Source of the DNA: SAR202 cluster bacterium Io17-Chloro-G4
Lineage (GTDB): Bacteria > Chloroflexota > Dehalococcoidia > Lucifugimonadales > UBA3495
DNA: 39,188 nt
NCBI GenBank assembly: GCA_002816455.1
Contig: MUCR01000064.1
Location: 1 to 39,188, forward strand
Reading direction: 5' to 3'
The position numbers were made by a program, and so were the translations under genes. The stretch's first letter is position 1. Each line of letters opens with the position of its first letter. The notes under the pieces were generated by a model. It worked only from the letters and a program-made list of their open reading frames with translations. It did no database searches and had not been told where the DNA came from. Positions 25,916-35,345 of the stretch are shown here, one piece after another.

Positions 25916-27109
25916 CTAAATCACGTTTAACTGTCGCAGGCGGTTCAGGTCTTGTTGGGAGTAGCCCAGGCCGTCCACGTAGATTTCTTGGTTGTGTTGA
26001 CCCAAGGTGGGCGCAGGAGCGCACTGGCCGTAAGGCGTTAGGCTCAGATTGAACAGCACCGCCGGGACTTTTATCTTGCCTATAACCGGATGTTCGATTT
26101 CCCGGTAAAAATCCCGAGATTCCAGCTGAGCGCATTCCGCCAACTCCGACGGCGTTTGCACCAATCCGAAGAGCATCCGCGCTTGAGCCGCTTTGGGGAA
26201 AAGCTCCCATTTGCTGCGGTTTCTGATGTTATTCAACACGATCTCGTCAAGTTCCTCCCCGTGTTCAGCGCGCTGGACTTGGTCGGAAAACCGCGGTTCA
26301 AGCATCTCCGGAGACTCGAAAAACTCTGAAATATCATCCCAAGAAGCTCCACCTCCCGTCTGGACGATGATCCAGCCGTCGGCGCAGGGCATTGGGTGCC
26401 CGAACATGCTACCGGAAGGCCGCCTTCTAACAGGAGTGCCGCCGGAAAATGGGTATAGAGTCTGGGTGGCCAACATGGTGGAAGCCACGACCTCAGTTGT
26501 GGATACGTCAACGTGCTGACCTTCACCCGTATTAAATTGCATGAATAGGGCCATGGCCGTGGCGGCGGCGGCGTTTAGGCCGCCTTCGTACTGGGCTTGG
26601 AAGCCGCCGTGCTTCAGCGGCTCCTGACCCTGAACGCCGCTGATACTCATGATCATGCCCATAGCGTAGTTGACGATTTCTTCTCCCAGATATTGGCTGT
26701 AGGGACCGTCCTGGCCGAAGGGAGTTATGGAGGTCATGACCAATTCGGGGTTAATCTCGGATAGCTCTTGGTAGCCAACCCCCAATTGGGAAAGATGCCC
26801 GGGCCGGTAGGCCTCGATAATAACGTCCACGTGTTGTGCCAGCTGCTTCAACAGGGAGCGGCCGGTGGCGGCTTCCAGGTTTAACGTTGCCCCTTTTTTG
26901 TTCAGGTTCATCACCAGGTTAAAAAGGCTCTTCTCCGGGTGAGGGTCGTCGCCGAAAAAGGGGTCCATTTTGCGCGAGGCGGCGCCCCCAGGCGGCTCTA
27001 ACTTCAGCACGTCCGCGCCGTAATCGGCCAGTAGCCTGGCACAAAAAGACCCAGCGATGTCCTCGCTCAAGTCCAGCACCTTCAACCCTTCAAACACGCC
27101 CACGGACAT
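25916..27109 (-). CDS. Family III CoA-transferase (CaiB/BaiF)
   Basis: LKVLDLSEDIAGSFCARLLADYGADVLKLEPPGGAASRKMDPF ... VIIEAYRPGHLSQLGVGYQEL. Confidence 0.92.
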   Translation of the reverse strand: MSVGVFEGLKVLDLSEDIAGSFCARLLADYGADVLKLEPPGGAASRKMDPFFGDDPHPEKSLFNLVMNLNKKGATLNLEAATGRSLLKQLAQHVDVIIEAYRPGHLSQLGVGYQELSEINPELVMTSITPFGQDGPYSQYLGEEIVNYAMGMIMSISGVQGQEPLKHGGFQAQYEGGLNAAAATAMALFMQFNTGEGQHVDVSTTEVVASTMLATQTLYPFSGGTPVRRRPSGSMFGHPMPCADGWIIVQTGGGASWDDISEFFESPEMLEPRFSDQVQRAEHGEELDEIVLNNIRNRSKWELFPKAAQARMLFGLVQTPSELAECAQLESRDFYREIEHPVIGKIKVPAVLFNLSLTPYGQCAPAPTLGQHNQEIYVDGLGYSQQDLNRLRQLNVI

Positions 27110-27138
27110 TCACCCTCCGCCAGCAATTTCCCTATGAG

Positions 27139-27168
27139 ATGAGGGGCGGTTCGCGAACCGCCCCTCAT
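27139..27168. terminator. Perfect 30-bp palindrome, terminator-like
   Basis: ATGAGGGGCGGTTCG|CGAACCGCCCCTCAT followed by TATTTCGCTTTCTT. Confidence 0.6.
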
Positions 27169-27309
27169 TATTTCGCTTTCTTAGGCCGAGAAGGATTGTA
27201 GCTGAACAGGCACGGCAAGGCAATAAGAAAGTGGTTCTCACATTCCGAGCCGGATTAAGCTATTGAGCGTATAGTCAATAACGGACCGTGAGTAGAAAGG
27301 AACAGAAGC

Positions 27310-28761
27310 ATGCCAAGCCTGAGAACCACATGGATGTCGGCGCTGATAGTCATGTTTACAATCGCTTGTGGCGCCACGGCGACAATAGTTCCCGAAGCTT
27401 CAGCCGTCCCAACAACAACCCCAGCCCCACCAATCAGCGCCACGCCTGCGCCCGTCGGGTTGGCTACCTTGGCTCCGGTGCAGCTGGCACCAACCATTGA
27501 GACGTCCACTTCTCCGCCAGCTACCTTTGTGCCGCAACTTCAAACTCCGGTCCAGTTTGAATCTCTCGAATCGAGGGAAGTTAGGTTGACAGCGGGAGAG
27601 ATCCAAGGTCTTGTCGATCCTGGAATCCGCTCGGCATTGGCTGATTTGGCGCAACGAGCGGACAAGGAACTGGACAGAGTGAGGGTCATTGCCGCACAAA
27701 ATGTAACTTGGCCCGACGCCAGTCTGGGTTGCCCGGAACCGGGTTTCTCTTACGCCCAGGCATTAACCGAGGGCATTCAGTTGCTTCTACTTTATGAGAC
27801 AGAAAAGTTCGACTACCGCATCACTGGCGTTTATAGTCGGCTTTGCGAAAACGCCCAGCCTGGCCAGGCACTGGAGTCACGGCCTCTCCTAGGGATTTGG
27901 AGCAGATTGGCCGATATGCCCACACCCAGAAGCGAGGTGGCGGCGGCGACCGTTGGCGGGAAGATTTACGTCATGGGCGGGTTCGGCGCAGGGGCGACCG
28001 CCCATGAAGAGTACGACCCAGTTACTGACACCTGGCGGAAGCGAGCGCCCATTCCCCGGGGCGTGGACCACCCGGCGGCAGTGGGACTGAATGGACATGT
28101 CTTCTTAATTGGCGGTTTGGACGGGAGGTGGGGACCGGTGGACAACGTGTTGGCCTACGACCCGGCTGAAGACAGATGGACAGCCAAGGCTCCCTTGCCG
28201 ACTGCCCGAGGCGCACTGGGGGCGGCAGTGAGAGGCGGGCATATCTTGGCCTTTGGGGGGATAGGAGTGACGGGAGACGTGGGGACTACCGAGCATTACG
28301 ACCCCGAGACAGATACCTGGAGCGAGCGCTCATCAATGCCCACCGCCAGAGACCACATTGCTGTCGCTGCTGTCGAGGGCAACATCTACGTCCTCGGGGG
28401 CAGGTTGGGCAGCTACGCCAGAAATTTGGGGACCAACGAGAAATACGACCCCGAAGCCGATATCTGGGCAGCGAGAGCGCCCCTTCCCACAACTAGGAGC
28501 GGTATCGGCGCTGCGGCTGTTCAGGGTAAGTTGTACCTGTTTGGCGGCGAATCAACGGATGGGACGATTGAAGAAAACGAGGTTTACGACCCGGCTACGG
28601 ATCGATGGGAGCCAGCGCCTCCAATGCCCACGGCTAGGCACGGTATAGGCGTTGTCAGCCTGGGGAACCGCATTTATGTGCTGGCTGGTCGACTTAGCCC
28701 CGGCGGCTCATCCAGCGCCCTAAATGAGGTTTTTATCGTGCTAGAACGGAGCATGCCGTGA
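27310..28761 (+). CDS. Kelch-repeat lipoprotein
   Basis: Lipobox TIAC near N-terminus; repeated kelch units such as GGKIYVMGGFGAGATAHEEYDPVTDTWRKRAPIP and GKLYLFGGESTDGTIEENEVYDPATDRWEPAPPMPTARHG. Confidence 0.92.
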   Translation: MPSLRTTWMSALIVMFTIACGATATIVPEASAVPTTTPAPPISATPAPVGLATLAPVQLAPTIETSTSPPATFVPQLQTPVQFESLESREVRLTAGEIQGLVDPGIRSALADLAQRADKELDRVRVIAAQNVTWPDASLGCPEPGFSYAQALTEGIQLLLLYETEKFDYRITGVYSRLCENAQPGQALESRPLLGIWSRLADMPTPRSEVAAATVGGKIYVMGGFGAGATAHEEYDPVTDTWRKRAPIPRGVDHPAAVGLNGHVFLIGGLDGRWGPVDNVLAYDPAEDRWTAKAPLPTARGALGAAVRGGHILAFGGIGVTGDVGTTEHYDPETDTWSERSSMPTARDHIAVAAVEGNIYVLGGRLGSYARNLGTNEKYDPEADIWAARAPLPTTRSGIGAAAVQGKLYLFGGESTDGTIEENEVYDPATDRWEPAPPMPTARHGIGVVSLGNRIYVLAGRLSPGGSSSALNEVFIVLERSMP

Positions 28762-28833
28762 CGCCTGTAATGTCTTGAGGCGAATTCTTCTGGAGGCGAA
28801 GTTATTCCGGCCAATGATTCAACATCCGCAACA

Positions 28834-28952
28834 CCGTTCGTGGTGAGCTTGTCGAACCATCCCGGCGTCATATTAAACTTGGGTCGATCGCGGTGACTTC
28901 CACCTAAGCGAGTTTGTAGATGGATATCCTTCGACAGGCTCAGGACGAACGT
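28834..28952. repeat. Inverted pair of TTCGACAGGCTCA-type dispersed repeats
   Basis: CCGTTCGTGGTGAGCTTGTCGAACCA at 28834-28859 and inverted CTTCGACAGGCTCAGGACGAACGT at 28929-28952. Confidence 0.7.
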
Positions 28953-28962
28953 AACAAGTGAC

Positions 28963-29901
28963 CTAATCTCCACCTTTCCCGAAATGATTTTCCAAGGTGG
29001 CGTTGAACTCGTCGATGGTGAAAGAATATTCCTGGGTGCCGTAGGTCTGGACCGCAAAGTGGGAGCATACGGTGCCCATCTGGGCCGCCCGCTCCACGGA
29101 ATTCCCTTCCAGCAAGCCCTTGATTAACCCGCCACGGAAGGCGTCGCCAGCGCCTGTGGGGTCCACGGCTCCGGGAGTGGGAACCACGGGCACGGTCAAC
29201 TTACCGGCCGCAGTGGTCACATCGCAGCCGAGTTCAGCTTTGGTGGTGACGATTGTATCCACGCTCTCCAAAAGTTGGTCTTCGGACAGCCCTGTTGCGT
29301 TCTTAATCAAGCCAAATTCATAGTCATTGGAAATCAACATGCTAGCCTTGCTTATGGTTGCCGCCAACTCGGCGCTGTCCCAGATAGGCAGCGACTGGCC
29401 GGGATCGAATATGCAAAATACTCCGTTTTCCTGGTATGTCGTCACGTAATCGGCCATGTCTTGCAAATTACCTGGGGCGGCGATGGCCATACAGTCGGCC
29501 GGTCTTGCCTTGGTCAGATCGCACAAAGAAGGATACTTCATCGCGCCGGGATTGAACCCGGTAATCTGGTTGTCCCCTTCATCGGTAGTGATGTAGGCGG
29601 AGGCGGTCAACTCCTCGGGGATGATGCGAATGTCTCCGGTGCTTATCCCCTTTTGCTCCAACCAGCGGAAATACTGGTGATAATCGTGGCCCATTGTCGC
29701 CAGGATTCTGGGGGTCTCTCCCAAAAGCGACAGAACGTAGGCGATGTTCCCTGCGGTGCCGCCCAGATTTTCTTTTAGGCCGTTGACTGTGAAACTCACG
29801 TTAATCATGTCAAGCTTGTCGGCCATTATGTGGTCGGAAAATCGTCCGGGGAAGTCCATCACCCGGTCATAGGCCATTGATCCTGATACCAAGATGTCCA
29901 T
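28963..29901 (-). CDS. PfkB family carbohydrate/nucleoside kinase
   Basis: DILVSGSMAYDRVMDFPGRF; LGGTAGNIAYVLSLLG; C-terminal DPTGAGDAFRGGLIKGLL. Confidence 0.92.
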   Translation of the reverse strand: MDILVSGSMAYDRVMDFPGRFSDHIMADKLDMINVSFTVNGLKENLGGTAGNIAYVLSLLGETPRILATMGHDYHQYFRWLEQKGISTGDIRIIPEELTASAYITTDEGDNQITGFNPGAMKYPSLCDLTKARPADCMAIAAPGNLQDMADYVTTYQENGVFCIFDPGQSLPIWDSAELAATISKASMLISNDYEFGLIKNATGLSEDQLLESVDTIVTTKAELGCDVTTAAGKLTVPVVPTPGAVDPTGAGDAFRGGLIKGLLEGNSVERAAQMGTVCSHFAVQTYGTQEYSFTIDEFNATLENHFGKGGD

Positions 29902-30021
29902 TAATTTCAGTCCTTATTAGTCTATATGTGTGCCGCATTGCCATAATGCAGCTACTAATTTAGCTCCGGTTCGCTTGGAGCGCAATCCCAACGGCTCACC
30001 ACGAACGGGGACAGGGGCCTA

Positions 30022-30642
30022 TCAGCAGCCGTATTTCCCGGCGAGCTCGGCAAGGAACTTCACGCCTACCCCTTCTTTGATCCCCTTTTCTTCGGCTTCG
30101 CCGGCGTTGATTTCCAGCACGTATTGAACTGGCGACTTGGGAAAGTACAGGGGCAGGTCCTGGTTGGCCTGCCCCGGCTCTGGGGGAAGAGCGTTTAAGG
30201 TCACGTCGGCCACTGTGCAGTCGGAGCCGATCCAAACGATGTCCAGAGGAAAACGCATGTCAGGCATCCAGAAGCTGTACTTGCTTTGCCCTTCATAGAC
30301 AAAGAGCATTCCCGTGTCTGCTGCCAGGACAGGCCGTCCCGACAGTCCCAGAATTTGCTCATCAGAGGTCAGGGCCAACTCTACAGGAAAATCCGCTCCT
30401 CTAATGCGAACCACAGGGCCTTCCGGCGCTTGAACCGTAGCATTGTTATTTAGAGGCAGCTTAGGGGTAGCAGTCTCAAGAAGAGATTCGAGAGTGGGTG
30501 ATGGAGTCCGCTGCGCAGTAGCTTGGGAAGCGGCAATTGTGGGCGAAGGAGACGGTTGGTGGACTGGAGTAGGCGTGAAGGTAGCCGTTCCACCGCAGGC
30601 CAGGACCGTGGCAACCAAGGCCAGCCACCAAAATGATTTCAT
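30022..30642 (-). CDS. DUF192 family lipoprotein
   Basis: MKSFWWLALVATVLACGG lipobox; ADFPVELALTSDEQILGLSGRPVLAADTGMLFVYEGQSKYSFWMPDMRFPLDIVWIGSD. Confidence 0.9.
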   Translation of the reverse strand: MKSFWWLALVATVLACGGTATFTPTPVHQPSPSPTIAASQATAQRTPSPTLESLLETATPKLPLNNNATVQAPEGPVVRIRGADFPVELALTSDEQILGLSGRPVLAADTGMLFVYEGQSKYSFWMPDMRFPLDIVWIGSDCTVADVTLNALPPEPGQANQDLPLYFPKSPVQYVLEINAGEAEEKGIKEGVGVKFLAELAGKYGC

Positions 30643-30759
30643 GAGCGAAATTCCGACTCCCCGAACAGGCCCCGGTGCCAATCCCGGGCCGGTGCTTTGT
30701 TGACTGAATTATGTGACTGGGTTAGTCTGATTGCGTCCAATCCAAGTGAGGGAATTCGC

Positions 30760-31311
30760 ATGACGCAAGAAACCCAGTCAGCTTTAACGCCGGAAGTCCA
30801 AGCAATGATCGGTGTTTCCGGAGAGGTTGTCGAGGCCTGGGGCGATGTGAACGAAGAGTATCTGAGGCGGTTCACCCAGGCATTGATGGACCCCGATCCC
30901 AGGTATTGGGACGAAGAATTCGCTAAGAGCACCCCGTACGGCGAAATTATAACGCCCCCCATCATGGTCAGTTACATGGCTACCCGGATTAGGCCGGACC
31001 AAGAGGACCCCATTACCCGAGCGTTCTTGGAGGACCCCGAGTCCGACGGAATTGGCCGAGTGGAGCGTCCCGGAGCCTTGCCGCCGGTGCCGACGAACTT
31101 GGTGCGGGTGCTGAACGCCGGCAACGAGCTGGAAATTTACAAATATCCCAGCATCGGTGACAAGCTTTTCTTCCAGAACCGTTATTCGGATATTCGGGAA
31201 CGGGTCGGCCGGGAAGGCCAGCCTTTCTTGATTATAACCACCGAAACCACCTTCACCAACGAGAAAAAGGAAGTGCTCTGCATTACCCGCGCCTCCACTA
31301 TTCGACGCTAA
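30760..31311 (+). CDS. MaoC-like/FAS1-type dehydratase domain protein
   Basis: MTQETQSALTPEVQAMIGVSGEVVEAWGDVNEEYLRRFTQALMDPDPRYWDEEFAKSTPYGEIITPPIMVSYMATR. Confidence 0.75.
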   Translation: MTQETQSALTPEVQAMIGVSGEVVEAWGDVNEEYLRRFTQALMDPDPRYWDEEFAKSTPYGEIITPPIMVSYMATRIRPDQEDPITRAFLEDPESDGIGRVERPGALPPVPTNLVRVLNAGNELEIYKYPSIGDKLFFQNRYSDIRERVGREGQPFLIITTETTFTNEKKEVLCITRASTIRR

Positions 31312-31401
31312 CGCCGCGGATCAAGCTTCGTATTTAGCTTACGTGCGATCCAGGCCTACCCGATTCAAATTCACGACTCAGGCTCAGGCGAGGTGCCAAA
31401 C

Positions 31402-31962
31402 ATGTCCATTTCCCTAGAAGAGCTCCTGAAACTTCCAGAAGAAGAAATATTGACCCATAACGAGCGGCTCACCGGAGAACAATTGCGCAACAAGAAGCAG
31501 ACCTTCTTTGAGGACGTGCACGAGGGGATGGAACTTCCCAAGTACATATACCATCCGACGCCCACTCACTTGTTCCGGTGGAGCGCCGCCATCGAGAACT
31601 TTCACCGGATTCATTACGATCTGGACTTTGGCTTGAATCACGACAAGAACCCGGCGCTTTTAGTACACGGCTCTTGGAAGCAGAGCGTGGCGCCCCAGTA
31701 CTTGAAGGACTGGACGCTACCCAAGGGTTGGCCATGGAAAGCCAGTTTCGAGCACCGGGCCATGCTGGTGCCCGGCGACATATTGATCATGTGGGGCAGG
31801 ATCACCGGCCTACAGGAAAAAGGGGGGATGGGCTTGGTGGATTTAGATTTGGGCATGACCACTCAAGACGGGATTGAAAGCATGCCCGGAACGGCCACCG
31901 TTGTGCTGCCCTTGAAAGATGGGCCGGATATTCCCTATCCTTTCGTGCCGCCCAGAGATTAG
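31402..31962 (+). CDS. MaoC-like hot-dog dehydratase, second member
   Basis: FFEDVHEGMELPKYIYHPTPTHLFRWSAAIENFHRIHYDLDFGLNHDKNPALLVHGSWKQSVAPQYLKDW. Confidence 0.78.
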   Translation: MSISLEELLKLPEEEILTHNERLTGEQLRNKKQTFFEDVHEGMELPKYIYHPTPTHLFRWSAAIENFHRIHYDLDFGLNHDKNPALLVHGSWKQSVAPQYLKDWTLPKGWPWKASFEHRAMLVPGDILIMWGRITGLQEKGGMGLVDLDLGMTTQDGIESMPGTATVVLPLKDGPDIPYPFVPPRD

Positions 31963-32009
31963 GTAGACAGCCAACCTAAATTGCGAAGTGACATGAGGTA
32001 TGTAATCAG

Positions 32010-32279
32010 ATGGCCCGATTTATAGCTATCCACAACGTGCCGGGGATTACTGAAGACCAGTTCCGCGACAAGCTGGACGCAGTGAAAAAATGGCGCCCAG
32101 ACCGACGGACCACCATTCTAAAGGTGTACGGAGACCTGGCCAACGGCACACTGGTTTCTGAGTGCGAGGCCGTGGAGCAAGCCCACTTCGAGGACTGGAT
32201 AAAGATAGCGGGCTGGCCGGCGGCATCGATCCATAAAGTGGACATGATCTGCCAGGTAGGCAATTTCTGGAAGCTCTAA
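32010..32279 (+). CDS. Small hypothetical protein (possibly DUF4242-like)
   Basis: MARFIAIHNVPGITEDQFRDKLDAVKKWRPDRRTTILKVYGDLANGTLVSECEAVEQAHFEDWIKIAGW; family assignment tentative. Confidence 0.65.
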   Translation: MARFIAIHNVPGITEDQFRDKLDAVKKWRPDRRTTILKVYGDLANGTLVSECEAVEQAHFEDWIKIAGWPAASIHKVDMICQVGNFWKL

Positions 32280-32354
32280 GGACTACTGCGAAGAATGGTC
32301 CGACAGGCCTGTCCTGAGCGGAGCCGAAGGGCTCACCAGGAACGTAGTCCTTAG
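32276..32354. repeat. 79-bp element with 11-bp terminal inverted repeats between convergent genes
   Basis: CTAAGGACTAC / GTAGTCCTTAG ends surround a CCGACAGGCCTGTCCTGAGCGGAGCCGAAGGGCTCACC repeat-like core. Confidence 0.65.
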
Positions 32355-32845
32355 CCCCGGCCCGGCTCCATTTCCCAAGCGCCGAGTGGCCAGCAGCGGA
32401 GCCAGACTCTTCCCAAAATCATTCCTCCGTCCACCGGCCCGAAAGTCCGGCTATCCTGACTGTCTTGGCGGTTATCCCCCACCAGAAACAACTCGCCGCG
32501 GCCGTTCCACCAAGTCCGGTTAAGGTCCTGGCGACCACCTTCCTGCCCATCTAAGTAGGGTTCCTCCAGGAATACATCGTCGATGTAAACTGCCCCGTTT
32601 TCCACCCGGACCTGCTCATCGGGAAATCCCACAATCCGCTTAATAAACACGCGGTCAGGAAACTCCAAATGGCGAAAAACCACGATGTCGCCTCTTACCA
32701 ACCGGTTCCAAGAGCTTCTGGAACGCACCGCCACCACCGACTCTCCATCTCCCAGCGTGGGCAGCATACTATTTCCTTTCACCACAAACCTGGCCGAGGT
32801 GAATAGGTTAATCAGCCGTTGGACAAATCTGATAATCATTCCCAT
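32351..32845 (-). CDS. Signal peptidase I, copy 2
   Basis: VVKGNSMLPTLGDGESVVAVRS; RVFIKRIVGFPDEQVRVENGAVYIDDVFLEEPYL; LFLVGDNRQDSQDSRTFG. Confidence 0.92.
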   Translation of the reverse strand: MGMIIRFVQRLINLFTSARFVVKGNSMLPTLGDGESVVAVRSRSSWNRLVRGDIVVFRHLEFPDRVFIKRIVGFPDEQVRVENGAVYIDDVFLEEPYLDGQEGGRQDLNRTWWNGRGELFLVGDNRQDSQDSRTFGPVDGGMILGRVWLRCWPLGAWEMEPGRG

Positions 32846-33185
32846 GACTAGTACCGCATTCTACGCTGATTATTCAACATACGATTCGCCAAAATCCTAG
32901 TCATCTATCAGTAAAGCCCTCGTCATTCCGACGAAGGCCGGAATGCAGAACACGTCTTGACCCTAATATTTCCTGGACACCCGCCTTCGCGGGTGAGACG
33001 GTGAGGGGCCCCGTTTGGGATGATTAGATAGTGATGCGTCCAGCCACGGCATGACACGAGATCGAAGGGCTTGGCGGAATGAAATTCCTTCTGGACTGCT
33101 GCTGCTGCGTCCCCTATAATCTAGCGGGCTTCCAGAGCAATGAACTCATGCCACTTGAACCCGTCCACAGGAAAGGAGTTATTCA

Positions 33186-34253
33186 ATGGCAAACGGAATC
33201 GTCCGGGTGGGCTTAATTGGGGCCGGCGCAAACACCCGTCTCAGGCACATCCCTGGATTTCGGGAACAAGCGGGTGTGGAGATTGTGAGCGTTGCCAACC
33301 GTAGTAGGGAGTCCGGCGAACGCATCGCCAGCGAGTTTGAGATTCCCACCGTCTACGACAATTGGCAGGATTTGATCCAAGCCAGCGATACCGACGCCAT
33401 TTGTGTGGGCACATGGCCTTACATGCACCGCACGTTGGTATTGGCGGCGCTGGAGAACGATAAGCATGTCCTGACCGAGGCACGGATGGCCATGAATGCT
33501 GCCGAGGCTCAAGAAATGCTAGACGCATCTCGTCTGGCGCCTCACTTGGTGACACAGATTGTCCCTGCGCCCCAATTGCTGCAACTTGAGGAGACGCTGC
33601 AAGACTTGATTTCCGGAGGCTACTTGGGGGAGTTACTGGCGGTGCGGCTGAGGGTGTCCGACTTCCACGGCCGACAGGACCGGTCAGACTCATTCGTGGA
33701 CTACGACGGCGATCTTCATTGGCGGCAAAACCGCACTTACAGCGGTTACAACATCCTGGGTATGGGAATATGGTATGAGGCAATCATGCGACTGGTCGGC
33801 CCAGCCACCAAGGTAATGGCCATGACCAAGGTGAACGTGCCCCGGAGGAAAGACCAAAACGGTGTGATGCAGTCCATTTCCATCCCAGACCATGTGAACG
33901 TTCTTTGCGAAATGGCGTGCGGCGCCCGGGCCGACCTAAGCTGGAGCACCGCTACCGGTCTGCAAATGGGCCAGGAGCTATGGCTTTTCGGCAGCGACGC
34001 CACAATACACCTGCCCGGTTCACCTTTCACCACTATCTACGGTGGCCGCCGAGGCGACAAGGAACTCTCGGAGATCCCCATACTCGAAGGGAAAAGAGGA
34101 AAATGGCGGGTTGAAGAGCAGTTCATTAACGCCATCCGAGGTACGGAGGAAGTAACTCACACGCCCTTTGACGTGGGCGTCCAATACATGGAATTCACTG
34201 AAGCGGTTACCAGAAGCGCACAAACGGGCCAAGCAATGTCTTTGCCCCTGTAA
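33186..34253 (+). CDS. Gfo/Idh/MocA family oxidoreductase 1
   Basis: VRVGLIGAGANTRLRHIPGFREQAGVEIVSVANRS ... DAICVGTWPYMHRTLVLAALENDKHVLTEARM. Confidence 0.92.
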   Translation: MANGIVRVGLIGAGANTRLRHIPGFREQAGVEIVSVANRSRESGERIASEFEIPTVYDNWQDLIQASDTDAICVGTWPYMHRTLVLAALENDKHVLTEARMAMNAAEAQEMLDASRLAPHLVTQIVPAPQLLQLEETLQDLISGGYLGELLAVRLRVSDFHGRQDRSDSFVDYDGDLHWRQNRTYSGYNILGMGIWYEAIMRLVGPATKVMAMTKVNVPRRKDQNGVMQSISIPDHVNVLCEMACGARADLSWSTATGLQMGQELWLFGSDATIHLPGSPFTTIYGGRRGDKELSEIPILEGKRGKWRVEEQFINAIRGTEEVTHTPFDVGVQYMEFTEAVTRSAQTGQAMSLPL

Positions 34254-34307
34254 TAAGTTCCCGTCAATATCATCAGGGCAAGTCAAACCCACACAAGGAG
34301 TCGCCTA

Positions 34308-35345
34308 ATGGCCAACGAACCCGTAAGAGTAGGTCTAATTGGGGCCGGCAAGAACACTCGGGACCGGCATATCCCGGGATTTCAGACGGTCGAAGGCGTT
34401 GAAATTGCCGCCGTGGCCAACCGTAGCATGCAGTCCGGTCGCCAAGTTGCGGACCAATTCAACATTCCTCAGGTGTATGGCAGCTGGCAGGAACTCTTGG
34501 AAGACGAGTCCTTGGATGCCATATGCATCGGAACGTGGCCCTACATGCACCGGACCCTGACACTGGCAGCATTGGAGAAGGGAAAGCATGTGCTCTGCGA
34601 AGCACGGATGGCCACCAACTCCAGCGAAGCCCAAGAAATGCTGGACGCCTCCCGGGAGAGACCCGAGTTGGTCGCTCAGATAGTTCCGTCGCCAATGACC
34701 TTTAAGGTGGATGACCTGATCAACAAGCAAATCAACGATGGTCTTTTGGGTGACCTTCTGGCCGTGGAAATTCAGGTCCTAGGCCGGGATTTCGTCGACG
34801 TTGGCGGACCGCTCCATTGGCGCCACAACCGGGACCTTAGCGGGTATAACATCCTCAGCATGGGCATTTGGTACGAGGCTATGATCCGCTGGGCGGGCCG
34901 GGCCACCAAGGTGATGGCCATGACCAAAGTCAACGCTACCTACCGGCTGGATGACAACGGCAACCGGGTAGGCGTCACCATCCCCGACCACGTAGACGTC
35001 CTGTGCGAACTAGCCAACGGTGCCCAAGCCCATATCCGGATCAGCGCCATTACCGGATTGTCTGCCGGCAACGACATATGGCTTTACGGCAGCGATGGCA
35101 CGCTGCACTTGGACGGGCAGCTAAATCTTACCGGCGGCAAGCGGGGAGACAGCCAGTTGAGCGAGATTTCCAACCCGCCGGAAGGGCAGTACGCCTGGCG
35201 TGTGGAGCAAGAGTTCATCGGTGCCATCCGGGGAGAAGAGCCAATCGTCCACACCCCCTTCGACGTGGGTGTCCACTACATGGAATTTACCGAGGCGGTT
35301 ACACGCAGCGCCCAGTCCGGCCAGGCTATCTCATTGCCCCTGTAA
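34308..35345 (+). CDS. Gfo/Idh/MocA family oxidoreductase 2 (tandem paralogue)
   Basis: VRVGLIGAGKNTRDRHIPGFQTVEGVEIAAVANRS ... DAICIGTWPYMHRTLTLAALEKGKHVLCEARM. Confidence 0.92.
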   Translation: MANEPVRVGLIGAGKNTRDRHIPGFQTVEGVEIAAVANRSMQSGRQVADQFNIPQVYGSWQELLEDESLDAICIGTWPYMHRTLTLAALEKGKHVLCEARMATNSSEAQEMLDASRERPELVAQIVPSPMTFKVDDLINKQINDGLLGDLLAVEIQVLGRDFVDVGGPLHWRHNRDLSGYNILSMGIWYEAMIRWAGRATKVMAMTKVNATYRLDDNGNRVGVTIPDHVDVLCELANGAQAHIRISAITGLSAGNDIWLYGSDGTLHLDGQLNLTGGKRGDSQLSEISNPPEGQYAWRVEQEFIGAIRGEEPIVHTPFDVGVHYMEFTEAVTRSAQSGQAISLPL

